From the NCBI GenBank assembly GCA_014925825.1, contig JACGCK010000521.1, positions 1 through 18,039 on the forward strand: DNA of 18,039 nt, given 5' to 3'. This stretch comes from Pholiota molesta. Taxonomy: Eukaryota > Basidiomycota > Agaricomycetes > Agaricales > Strophariaceae. Of this stretch, positions 9,202 to 17,682 are shown in pieces (the first letter of the stretch is position 1; every line of letters begins with the position of its first letter). The notes below the pieces were generated by a model, which did not search any database, was not told the origin of the DNA, and saw only the letters and a list, made by a program, of their open reading frames with translations. A program made the translations under genes and the position numbers.

Positions 9202-10614
9202 TCAATCCGTGCGCCCCCGCCCATTTCCAGGCCCCGGCGGGATGGTGAACACGCCCGCAACGGGGCTCCAGCCATCCTCCGGCCCGCGCTCGTCGCCCCG
9301 AATCAGACTGGCGATGGACGCCGTGTGTCGGTGCCCGCGCCCCCTCGACGCGCCCTTCTGGTGGTGCAGCGCCCCCGGCGGGCCCTTCTTGGCCGGCGGC
9401 GCGTCGAACGTCGTCTTCCCGGGCACCGGCGAGCGGTACGTGATGTCCACCTCCTCATCCTCGGAGCTCGGCTCGCTGACGGCGTCGAATTCACGCGCGG
9501 AGAGCATCAGCCCGCTGCGGTCGGCGTACCCGTTTCCGGCCGCCGCGCGCGGATCTTCGAGATCGTATAGGGCGTACTTATTCTTGGTGTATGCTGACGC
9601 GTTCAGGCCAGGTGGGGGAGCCGTGGCTGCGGGGCCACGGAACTCGTCGGGGAGGAAGAAGTAGAAGAAGGCCGTTGCGAGGCATGCGCCACCGACGACG
9701 TCGATGAGGTAGTGGTGGGTCAGGTACATCGTCGCCCAGTAGAGGACGCCGGCGTAGGCCCAGATATATCTCGTTGTTTGGGGGAAGAAATGCGAGAGGA
9801 AAAGGGCCTCTAGCGTTGCGTTTCCTGCGTGCAGCGATGGGAATGCGCCGAAGACGAGGGGCGAATTGGTGAAGCCGGTGGTGTATGTCTTGGACCCAAA
9901 GAGCGCATCAATACGCGCCAGACCACCTGGGGATCCTTTCATGCCGTAATTCGCTGGTGTGAGACCGTAAATGAGTTCGTACCACGGCGCCGAACATGGG
10001 AGGACGAGCTGGATGAGCACGCCTGCAAGGTTCATGTACCCAAACGTCCGTGCCCAAAGATGGAGGACAGGTTTTGTCCTGAATAGCCATAGGAACACAG
10101 CGATGACCGCTGGGCACGTAAAATGCACGACACCATATGGGAGCCAGGCGAGGATGTCGAGGATGGGGTGCGTGAACCGGGTGAGAATGTCGGAAATGTT
10201 GGCGCCGTACAGCACGGACTCGAGGGTGGGCAGCAAAGATACCGAGATGGCCGGCCGCCAGTCCGATGGCATGAATCTTGAGGAATACCAGGTGAGGACC
10301 CAGCTGAGGACGGGGGTCGCAGGCACGAAGAACTGGCTCGTCAAGGGGATGGCCAGCGCAATGCTATAGAGAATGGGGATGGCGAGCTTGCTTGGGAACG
10401 CGGGATCCTGCATGAGGGTGATCCAGAAGGCCGCCGACGCGAAATGGAAGAGCCAGAGGCTGTCGGCGAGGGTGAAGGAGTGGGCGCGGAGGCGTTGAAA
10501 GGTGACGGCGGGGGACAGGGACTTGTCCAGCCTGCCGACGGCGGCAACGACGGCATGAATGAGGTGGGAGAATGTGCGGACGATGAAGCCCCGCTGGGAC
10601 GGGGAGCTCGACAT
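9202..10614 (-). CDS. aur1: Inositol phosphorylceramide synthase catalytic subunit
   Basis: Transfers phosphoinositol from phosphatidylinositol to phytoceramide in the Golgi, yielding IPC and diacylglycerol. This is the committed step of fungal complex sphingolipids and the target of aureobasidin A in yeast. The 470-residue single-exon protein has about eight hydrophobic segments between residues 45 and 320 and the PAP2/lipid-phosphatase-type motifs of the Aur1 family: LPYGVVHF (158-165), PCSAPWYELIYG (206-217), PSLHAG (259-264, His262) and THHYLID (299-305, His301 and Asp305). The two His and the Asp match the family catalytic triad. From about residue 325 a hydrophilic tail of about 145 residues follows, with an acidic patch SSEDEEVD and Gly/Arg/His-rich ends, longer than in the roughly 400-residue yeast enzyme. 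The start at 10614 is the first in-frame ATG after a stop. Out-of-frame ATGs lie upstream. Intact, and the most secure gene in the window. Confidence 0.95.
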   Translation of the reverse strand: MSSSPSQRGFIVRTFSHLIHAVVAAVGRLDKSLSPAVTFQRLRAHSFTLADSLWLFHFASAAFWITLMQDPAFPSKLAIPILYSIALAIPLTSQFFVPATPVLSWVLTWYSSRFMPSDWRPAISVSLLPTLESVLYGANISDILTRFTHPILDILAWLPYGVVHFTCPAVIAVFLWLFRTKPVLHLWARTFGYMNLAGVLIQLVLPCSAPWYELIYGLTPANYGMKGSPGGLARIDALFGSKTYTTGFTNSPLVFGAFPSLHAGNATLEALFLSHFFPQTTRYIWAYAGVLYWATMYLTHHYLIDVVGGACLATAFFYFFLPDEFRGPAATAPPPGLNASAYTKNKYALYDLEDPRAAAGNGYADRSGLMLSAREFDAVSEPSSEDEEVDITYRSPVPGKTTFDAPPAKKGPPGALHHQKGASRGRGHRHTASIASLIRGDERGPEDGWSPVAGVFTIPPGPGNGRGRTD

Positions 10615-11044
10615 CGCGGAGGTCGTCGTCGTCGTGGTCGTTGTCGGCGAAGAGCCGTGGGAACAAATTTTGATTCCTCGGGTTCCCCTTCAGGCTCTCC
10701 CGTTTGGGCCTGTGTCTTACCACATGTTGTACCGAACAAGCCAACAACAACGCGGGAACATTTCTCATTTCGAAGAACTCTGAGTCTCTCAAGCAGACTT
10801 TATAAATCAAGTGATAGTCATCTGCTCAGCGCAATGGAGTGCACAACACGGTATCCGCACAACCACCGCTTTCATTATCGCGGCCTCGGCACACCGATAT
10901 TATTCAGTGGGCTGGACTCGAGGCGGTGATCCAAGCTGCAGGTAACTTTGATTCTGTTTTGTTCATCGCCAAATATCATACCAGTTGCCCTCATACACAT
11001 TCGATCCTTCGATCCTCTTCTACCTTTCAAACCATCTCATACTC
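10615..11044. promoter_or_regulatory. Shared divergent promoter region of aur1 and an F-box gene
   Basis: The 430 bp between two divergent start codons must carry both promoters. A CGT/GTC trinucleotide tract at about 10622-10646 lies in the aur1 leader. The leader also contains out-of-frame ATGs (minus strand, 10768 and 10761) and a GTAAGA donor-like site, so a leader intron is possible but I found no good acceptor. Confidence 0.5.
10799..10806. promoter_or_regulatory. Palindromic TATA box TTTATAAA
   Basis: TTTATAAA reads the same on both strands and is the clearest TATA candidate in the divergent region. It lies about 185 bp from the aur1 ATG and about 240 bp from the F-box ATG. It most simply serves aur1. 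A role in both directions is possible but unproven. Confidence 0.45.
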
Positions 11045-12631
11045 ATGGAAGACGACTCCCAGTTCTACCTAGCGCCTGACGAAGAAGAAGAAGAATGGGA
11101 ATGGGAACCCGACTCACCAGAACAACTTGTCAGAGATCTGGCCGCCATCGCCCGGCTTGAACGAGGCACCATCGACCCTCCCACCCTGGACCTTCTTCGT
11201 CTCCCCGACGACATCATCTCCCAAATTTTCTACCACGCATGTCTTCCCATCGCCGACAACGAGGAGTGGCGGCGCGCGTTCTACCCGCTCTGGCTCGGCG
11301 GACTCTGTCGTGCATGGCGCGCGATCGCATGGGCGACGTCTGAGCTATGGACCACCGTCGTGCTTCGCGTCTTTCATGAAGACGTATCCGAGTACTGTTA
11401 CAGCGATCAGGCAGAGCTGCTGGAGGAGTGGTTGCAAAGAACGAAAGGACGCAAGCTGGACGTTTATTTCGGCGAGGCGAAGGGCAATCGAGCTCTGGCG
11501 TCGCCCCTGCCTCTGATGGAGTTGCTAGCTGCTAGGTCCGAACAATGGCAAGACGTTCACATCCACCTATCGAAGAATTGGGAATCGCTGTTGGATGCGG
11601 TCGCCATTCTGTCCCCTTCATCTTCAGAGACTACGGCAGTGCAAGCCCTCACCGCTCTCCAACCAACTTCCTTACCCTACCTGCGCTCCATCGTCATCCA
11701 GCAGTCCGGCGCGCACACCTTCCAAATCCCTCGGATTAGCCTCAGCTTAGCGCCGTCTTTGCGGACCATTGGGCTCCTTAACGTTCCGGTTCGCATTCAC
11801 GACATCGCGCAGTCTTTTCCCTGCGCTCAAATGACCCAACTTACGCTGACCACGCGCAGTGTTTGGAATCCCCAGGAGCTGCTTTCTCTCTTCCCTCAAC
11901 TTCAATCTTTATATTGCATCAATAGCCCGCATATTCGAGTCAGCCGATCTTTCACGCACCAAAAGCTACAAAGCTTCAGCATCCGTTGCGAGGGCTACGA
12001 GGGGCATGAGCTTGGGGCACTCACCTGGCGCATGGAGTTGCCAGCTCTGAAGACCCTAGAGATCGTCCAGCCAGGGCACATCGAGTTCACCCGCTATCTC
12101 CTCCCTTTCCTCGCGCGCTCGAAATGCAACCTAACCTCCCTGACGCTCGAATGCTTCCTCTGTATCGAGCACGACCTCATCGAGCTCCTCATCACCCTGG
12201 ACGCCTTGGTCGAGCTCTACATCCGCGACACGGAGGAGGTCCCGCTGCACAGGCGGGCTGATTCCCCCGTCGACGCGAACAGCCGCGGGCTCGGGCGCAC
12301 GTTCTTCGACGTGCTGCACCCCGACGCGGACGCGCCCGTCCTCCCGCGCCTCGAAGTGTTCCTGTACCAGGGCCCGCTGTCCGTGCACGCGATCGACTTC
12401 CTCGAGCCGTTCGTGCTGCGCTCGCGCATGCGCGGGGCGCAGAGCGCTGACACCGGGAACGGGAAGGTCGCGCTGCTGAGGCAGGCGACGGTGGTTGCGG
12501 ACCAGTATTCGGCGCTCGCGGAGTTTAGCATCGCGGAGTATTCGGATCCAAGGTATGTGTGGGAGGTGGTGAGGATGGTGGAGGAGGGGGTGTTGGTGCT
12601 GCGGAATATGGATGGGAGTGGGTGGTGTTGA
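11045..12631 (+). CDS. F-box domain protein with LRR-like C-terminal region
   Basis: Predicted SCF substrate receptor of 528 residues, apparently intronless. The start at 11045 is the first ATG of the frame; the frame is open 20 codons further upstream but without an ATG. The N-terminus is acidic (EEEEEWEWE, residues 13-21). The F-box-like domain spans about 52-102: LRLPDDIISQIF, then LGGLCRAWRAIAWATSELW. The rest is Leu-rich with irregular repeats such as LPALKTLEIV and LTSLTLECF, ending with VLPRLEVFLYQG, the C-terminal module also seen in the other F-box loci here. It is more distant from copies 1-3 than these are from one another. It diverges from aur1 across 430 bp. No lesion is visible. 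The target protein is unknown. Confidence 0.88.
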   Translation: MEDDSQFYLAPDEEEEEWEWEPDSPEQLVRDLAAIARLERGTIDPPTLDLLRLPDDIISQIFYHACLPIADNEEWRRAFYPLWLGGLCRAWRAIAWATSELWTTVVLRVFHEDVSEYCYSDQAELLEEWLQRTKGRKLDVYFGEAKGNRALASPLPLMELLAARSEQWQDVHIHLSKNWESLLDAVAILSPSSSETTAVQALTALQPTSLPYLRSIVIQQSGAHTFQIPRISLSLAPSLRTIGLLNVPVRIHDIAQSFPCAQMTQLTLTTRSVWNPQELLSLFPQLQSLYCINSPHIRVSRSFTHQKLQSFSIRCEGYEGHELGALTWRMELPALKTLEIVQPGHIEFTRYLLPFLARSKCNLTSLTLECFLCIEHDLIELLITLDALVELYIRDTEEVPLHRRADSPVDANSRGLGRTFFDVLHPDADAPVLPRLEVFLYQGPLSVHAIDFLEPFVLRSRMRGAQSADTGNGKVALLRQATVVADQYSALAEFSIAEYSDPRYVWEVVRMVEEGVLVLRNMDGSGWC

Positions 12632-13396
12632 TGCCCTGCGGGCTTGAATGCGGAGTATAGGCTATTAGGAGGTAGTTGAGAGATGTATTTAATTTACCAT
12701 ACTAATCGAACATTCTTTGTGATACTACCATACCACTGAACAGACCAAGAGGTCACTAGACCGAGTTGGCGGAAACAGACAAGGCAACATACATGATTGA
12801 GGAGGGCTGGTGCGGACTGCTTCACTAGAAGTGCATTCAATACATTGACAACAATGAGATTGCGCACATACATACCGAAAAAGATCATCACCAATCCATT
12901 CATCGGATTCATTCCATAGATGACGACAGGATTGGATTGCACGATTGATTGAGTGTTGATTGAGTGCAAGCCCAAGTTTGATAGGCGTGGAAGGATTGGA
13001 CAGTTGACCGAATTTCTACCTTTTATGGGAACTGTGCGTCGGGATTGTTGGTCGGCGGACTAAAATGACTGCAATCACTGATGGTATAATTGCCTTAGGT
13101 GGAAGGTTTGATGAAATACTGAATACGGTCGGTGGGTTGATTTATTGTCCTCACCGGGACAATTCCAGTTCCCTCCAAAAAACAACTGCAGAAGCTAAGT
13201 TCTACTGCTTTACTCTACTACTGTACCAACTTTTGGCTATCCTTTCTTTGTGAAAATACGATGAAATGGGCTGCAAATTCATCCGCAAAGATATTTGCAT
13301 CTGTTTGGCATATCATTTTGCCAGATTGAGCCATGGCAACGGGAATTGGTTGGATTGGAGGTGGATTGCTCTTTCCCAGAACCATCATGGTGCGCC
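12632..13396. other. Intergenic region, no convincing gene
   Basis: AT-rich stretch between an F-box gene and the small membrane-protein gene. A minus-strand frame of 93 codons (12694-12975) contains a hydrophobic segment but starts without ATG and lacks any recognised motif, so I left it out. gtcggcggac at 13050-13059 resembles motifs at the ends of the candidate element at 3226-3848, and its reverse complement occurs at 1073-1082, but no element could be delimited. Confidence 0.4.
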
Positions 13397-13403
13397 TATA
13401 TAA
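13397..13403 (+). promoter_or_regulatory. TATA box of the PPPY membrane-protein gene
   Basis: TATATAA, in the context cctatataacc, lies 106 bp upstream of the ATG at 13509. This is a suitable distance for a fungal TATA promoter with a leader of roughly 75 nt. Confidence 0.5.
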
Positions 13404-13508
13404 CCGCCCAATGATACCTCCCATGGCGTCACAATTCGCCCACTTACCGCCCGCCGACTTCGAACTCACTCTACATTCCAAGTTCCTAGAAGCTAAACCA
13501 TATCGACA

Positions 13509-14132
13509 ATGTCTGCATCCACATCAGCTTCTACATCCTTCGCATCCGCATCCATCGAAGCCCCACCCCAGAGCCTGACACACACGACCTGGTCTGCGCC
13601 CGAGACGCGCATAGTCGACCCAATGGACGCCAGCTTCGGCTACACGCTCTCGCTCTCGAGCTCGCGCACTCACGAGTCGCGCCACGACGGCTCGCGCCGG
13701 CTGACCCTCTCTGGAGATGTACCCCCGCCCTACGACGAAGAGGCGGCGATCCCGCTTCCGGGGTACACCCTCCACGCACCCGAGCCCCTCACGCTCGCGA
13801 TGTACCTCTTCAAATTTGGCTTCTGTGCGTCTTTCCCATTACCTCTTACTCATAACATAGTTACTTACCTGTTTCGTTCCATTGCAGTATTCCCCCCATT
13901 TTGGATCTTCGGCGCCTTCATCCTGCTCTCCCCACTGCGGGAGCCTACCACGGGGGACGCTGCGACGCCCGCGTGGATGCCAGAGAAGACCGAGGAGGAG
14001 CGGGAGGCGATCATCGCGACGCTCCGCGAGGTAGAGGTCAAATGGGCGCGGCGATGCGTATGCGCGCTTGCCATCTTCACACTGCTGGCTGTCGGCGGCG
14101 CGCTCGCTGCCTGGGGCATTCTGAGGCATTAA
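13509..14132 (+). CDS. Small two-pass membrane protein with PPPY motif
   Basis: Function unknown. Two exons, 13509-13824 and 13888-14132, flank a 63-nt intron (donor GTGCGT, acceptor TTGCAG) that splits a codon; the spliced product is 186 residues. The N-terminal half is Ser/Thr-rich and probably disordered, and contains VPPPYDEEA (71-79), a PPxY motif that in other proteins binds WW domains, including those of Rsp5/NEDD4 ubiquitin ligases. A hydrophobic segment at about 98-122 is formed across the splice junction (FKFGF/LFPPFWIFGAFILL). A charged helix-prone loop (EKTEEEREAIIATLREVEVKWARR) leads to a second segment at about 162-182. No signal peptide is seen. The general layout, disordered PPxY head and hydrophobic C-terminus, is common among uncharacterised basidiomycete proteins. 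The intron has no stop and is a multiple of three, so retention would add 21 residues inside the first segment. Confidence 0.82.
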   Translation: MSASTSASTSFASASIEAPPQSLTHTTWSAPETRIVDPMDASFGYTLSLSSSRTHESRHDGSRRLTLSGDVPPPYDEEAAIPLPGYTLHAPEPLTLAMYLFKFGFCASFPLPLTHNIVTYLFRSIAVFPPFWIFGAFILLSPLREPTTGDAATPAWMPEKTEEEREAIIATLREVEVKWARRCVCALAIFTLLAVGGALAAWGILRH

Positions 14133-14894
14133 GCGCCACCGTCATCCCCCCCCTACTTCATTCAGAGCCTGGGAAATGCAACAGCCTAAACAACCTACCC
14201 CAGCCCCAACCCTTTCTACCAACAAACGATATCTGCAACTGCGCCTCCTTCGATTCGCAGGCAGATGCTACGAACACCACGGTCATTTAATTTGGCTCAA
14301 CACACCACATTCGCTTTCTTCCTTTCGTGTTTTTCTTTGGACTTGGACTTATTCTCATGCACTGTATTTCTACCACAATGACCCCGTTATGACACCCCAC
14401 TAGATTATTACTATTATTATTACGCCCCTTTGACAGGGAAGAAACCTGAAATAAATACTGTATTGATAATGAACATCTTTCTTCTGCTCTGAAATCTGTA
14501 CGGCTTTTTGAACACCGTTATCGAACTTCTCGTAAAGAGGGGAAACTCGAATGCCAAATTCTCACATAGACACCGCTGCTCACATTGCGAGAAAATCCAC
14601 GTACATATATGAGACCGCGCACACCACGCACAAAAGACAGTGCGTGGCGGGTCAAGCACGCACGCCACGCACACATACCCGCACATTTCCTGTGGCCCAT
14701 AAGGAACGTCGAACGTTGAACAGTGCTAGTGATGTATTGTTTGGCACCGTGTTCGGGTTACAGTGTCAGCATGATTTTTTTCTTTTCGTATCATGACCGC
14801 CACACCACCTGCACACAATACGGCTTTGCAACGGCTTTGAACGCGAACAAAACCATTGACGGTGGCGAAAACCCGCAGTCGGATTGGCAGAAGT
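14133..14894. other. 3' flank of the PPPY gene and left part of a segmental duplication
   Basis: No gene seen. An ATT-rich microsatellite at 14402-14421 precedes duplication block A (14435-14500). Between blocks A and B the sequence has no partner in the second copy. A plus-strand frame of 81 codons (14551-14796) is Thr/His-rich and unconvincing. Confidence 0.4.
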
Positions 14895-15260
14895 ATGTCG
14901 CATATTCGGAGCATCACAACAGAAAACGCAGACCGCGCTGTCGACCTTAAGCAGCGAGCCACCTTGAATCGCCAGCGGAACGCGCTCGTGCCAGCAGTCA
15001 ACCTTCCCCCGGAAATCCTTGCTGCCATCTTCGAATTCGCATGTAGCCCTGATGGCGAAGATTGGATAGCCAATGTAGACCTGCCCACTCAACGAATGCA
15101 CTATCGGGACCCCCCGTACTGCTCAGTCAGCGCCTGTGCGGTAACACCACTATTCATCGGTGCAATTTGTTCAGCTTGGAGGAGCATCGCCTGGGGCGCG
15201 CCGCAGCTGTGGAATCGCATTGCACTCCTCTATAATGTCAATCCGCGGAGACTCTAGCTG
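14435..15260 (+). repeat. Mosaic segmental duplication, left copy
   Basis: Block A (14435-14500, gggaagaaacctgaaataaa onward) matches 17049-17112. Block B (about 14730-14812, ttgtttgg-acc-tgttcgg onward) matches about 17302-17388. Block C (about 14838-15260) matches about 17623-18039 and includes the F-box start. The pairs are in the same order and orientation. Spacing differs because the material between A and B is unrelated and the right copy has about 210 extra bases between B and C. Confidence 0.75.
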
Positions 15261-16558
15261 AGATGCTCGACTATTGGCTCTCGAAGTCTGGCAAGCTTCA
15301 GCTCAGCGTAGCACTCGATGAGGGCTCAGAGTATCACCCAACGGCTGACACCTACGCCAAAATCATCGGGGTCATAGCGGCTTATGCACACCGTTTGCAC
15401 GCCCTCAATCTGTACCTGCCTAAGGGATGGAACCCCGCTCTCGTTTACGAAGTCACAAGCTGCACGCCCCTGCTCACGCGCCTCACAATACGTATGTCAG
15501 ACAACGCCGAACAGTACGACACCTTCATCGAATTCGGTGATGCGCCGCAGCTCCGTGAGGTTCTGCTCTCCGGGATTAGCACCGCGGATGTCTTACTGCC
15601 ATGGGCTCAACTCGAGAGTCTCGAACTCGGACACGGGCGCAGGGGGGTACGACGACGTTTCCGAGCTTGTCGAGATACTCCGTCTGTGTCCGCGCTTGCG
15701 ACGCTTTTCGGTCCCATTGAACAACCTGTTCTGGGACACGCCCCTGGACCCGACCACTTTGCTGAGGCACACTGCGCTTGAGGCGCTCGAGTTCATCAAC
15801 TATTCCGAGAAGTATCACCCTGAGCTCTTCAAAATGCTGGAGCTTCCAGCGCTACGCTCCTTCGAGTTCCATGTCCACAGTTTCAGCCCCAGGCCGCGTG
15901 AATGGAGCTTGTGGCTGCCGCCATCCTCTCGCATGTCGCGGGCACTCTGGAAACTCTACGCATATCCTCTGAAACCCCTCCGGATGAGGAGCTGCCGACA
16001 GTTCTGCGGGTGGTACCTGGGCTACGCAAGCTCGCGTTGAGCAATCTTTTTGTGACCAGCAGCGAGACAACGCTCACGCAGAGGACTTTGGATCTAATGA
16101 ACCCGACCAAATACGAGGGGTTGGAACGCGACGGAGTTCGGCAGTTGGAAGATGAAGGCGGTGGGGATGGAGCAAGTGGAGTTGGAACGACAGGGCTAGA
16201 TGAGAGGGGCATTGGGCATTGTCTTGTTCCAAATTTAGAGACGTTCGAGTACCAGGGCAAGATTGACTTCACCTCGCATGCGCTGGTCGAATTCCTCGTC
16301 GCCCGATGGCGTGGGCCGATCCGCTGCACTTCTGCTTTCGGTCTGGAAGGCCCACACCTACAACTAGAAGGGTCAGGACAGGACCGGCACGGAGCACGCG
16401 AACCACTTCCACCGAACGGCGATGCGCCGTCAACGAGGCTGCGCTCAGTAAAGTTCAGTACTCCGAAGCAAATTCAGTTCGAAGGTGCAGACGCTGAGGT
16501 AGTTGAGAAGCTACGGTTGGAGGGCATGCATTTGGAATTTTTGAAATGCCCTTTTTAG
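14895..16558 (+). pseudogene. F-box protein, decayed copy 2
   Basis: Almost full-length F-box plus LRR-like gene, broken by single-base shifts. The first in-frame ATG is 14895. The F-box follows: NLPPEILAAIFEFA, then PLFIGAICSAWRSIAWGAPQLW. Three lesions appear: one base lost near 15239 relative to copy 3, putting a stop at 15255-15257; one G gained in the G6 run at 15642-15647; and one T lost near 15923-15925 relative to copy 1. The frames 14895-15257, about 15239-15645, about 15645-15924 and about 15924-16558 together cover the whole protein and end in a natural stop. The segment QRTLDLMNPTKYEGLE and GHCLVPNLETFEYQG match copy 1. Over 27 residues at the start of the F-box, 21 are identical to copy 1. 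All three shifts are in or beside short homopolymers, so sequencing error is possible. An expressed frameshifted gene is unlikely. Confidence 0.82.
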
Positions 16559-17048
16559 GTCGGCGACGGGTTATGGATGCGGCCATCGATTTGTTCTTCT
16601 CCAACGAGTGGGAAGTGGTAAGAGAGGCCGGAGCAGAAATTCGAGGCTTCATACTTCTCGGATTTATCATACAGTCTTCCGGTCAATTCATCAGCTTCCA
16701 TTAAGTCGTAGGCTGCTTGTAATATTTTTTTACTAATGCCTCTGTAATTCAATCTTGGAAAAGCCATGAAAATTGGCCACATTTGTCGAAACTGCCCACC
16801 GGGAGCTTCAAATTCCTATCTCGGACTCGATACGCAAATTATCTGACCTTGGAAGATAATAGCTATGAGATCTCATTAATGGCGCAATAGATCGGCGCCC
16901 ACGCGGATGGACACTAAAGGCGAGCGCTGAAGAACTTTGTTTAAGTTCCATTTATATCAATATGCCGTCCAGCTCAGTGACAATCTCGGCGGCGCATAAG
17001 ATTGGAAAGCCCACTCCTTGTCAATGTTGTCATCGGCACACACACAAG
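16559..17048. other. Intergenic region with one small unassigned frame
   Basis: Mostly AT-rich DNA without recognised features. A minus-strand ATG frame at 16555-16782 (75 codons, including KKILQAAYDLMEADELTG) has unusually protein-like composition with AT-rich codons and overlaps the F-box copy 2 stop by four bases. No promoter motif or known domain supports it, so I do not annotate it as a gene. Confidence 0.35.
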
Positions 17049-17130
17049 AGGGAAGAAACCTGAAATAAATACTGTATCGATAATGAAATTCTCTCATTTA
17101 CTCTGAAATCTGGACCCCAGAAAGCGCTTA

Positions 17131-17257
17131 AATTTTAAGGTCTTGAGTCTCATCTTAGGACGTTTATTTAGCCTGATTTATGGTGCTTGAATGTTAATGT
17201 CTGGAGCCTCGTCTAAGTACGTTTATCTGGCATGATTCATGGTGCCCTAGCGTTCGC
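17131..17257. repeat. 59-bp tandem repeat, two units
   Basis: The unit starting at 17140 (gtcttgagtctcatcttagg) recurs at 17199 (gtctggagcctcgtctaagt). Over the first 49 aligned bases I counted 39 matches without gaps. A few more matching bases extend the similarity left to about 17131. It is non-coding and absent from the left copy of the segmental duplication. Confidence 0.75.
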
Positions 17258-17682
17258 TACAGGATAGTGCTCTCATATGACTGAATAATTACAAGGAACA
17301 GTGATGGATTGTTTGGTACCTTGTTCGGGTTACAGTGTCAACATAAATTTTTCTCGACAGTATCATCACTGCTACACCACCTGCCCACAAAGAGTGGCCT
17401 CTGGCCGCGGTCGGCGACTGGATTAGATTAGATATGATTGATATATCATCGGTAGCACAGCATGTCCATATGTAGATGCGCGCGGTGTTGTAGGGTGTTG
17501 TGACGAACAGATCTTGCCTTGCCTCCTGCCATCGCATGCTTGCCTGGCGCGCGCCTGCTCGACGCGTTCCCGAGCCTTGCCAGACCCCAAGCTGCTAGAG
17601 TAGGCTTGATTCCCCAATAGGGCCTTGAACGCGAACACAGCCATTGACGGTGGCAGGAAGCCGCAGTCGGATTGGCAGAAGT

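Noticed and set aside
9002..9664. 220-codon plus-strand frame antisense to the 3' part of aur1
   Set aside because: It mirrors the GC-rich aur1 coding sequence and has no domain of its own. The aur1 frame on the other strand is certain.
10364..10810. 148-codon minus-strand frame upstream of and overlapping aur1, as a separate protein
   Set aside because: His/Arg/Pro-rich out-of-frame reading of the aur1 leader and start. Only its ATG is noted, as a possible upstream start.
12694..12975. 93-codon minus-strand frame with a hydrophobic stretch
   Set aside because: No ATG at its start, no promoter motif and no family resemblance. AT-rich intergenic DNA readily gives hydrophobic chance peptides.
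3850..16558. F-box copies 1 and 2 as intact genes with short introns bridging the frame changes
   Set aside because: The frame changes sit within continuous homology with single-base or ten-base length differences, and no donor-acceptor pairs flank them.
3850..16558. Inverted copies 1 and 2 as the arms of a giant mobile element carrying aur1
   Set aside because: The two copies are much too diverged to be terminal repeats of a recent element, and aur1 is a conserved chromosomal gene.
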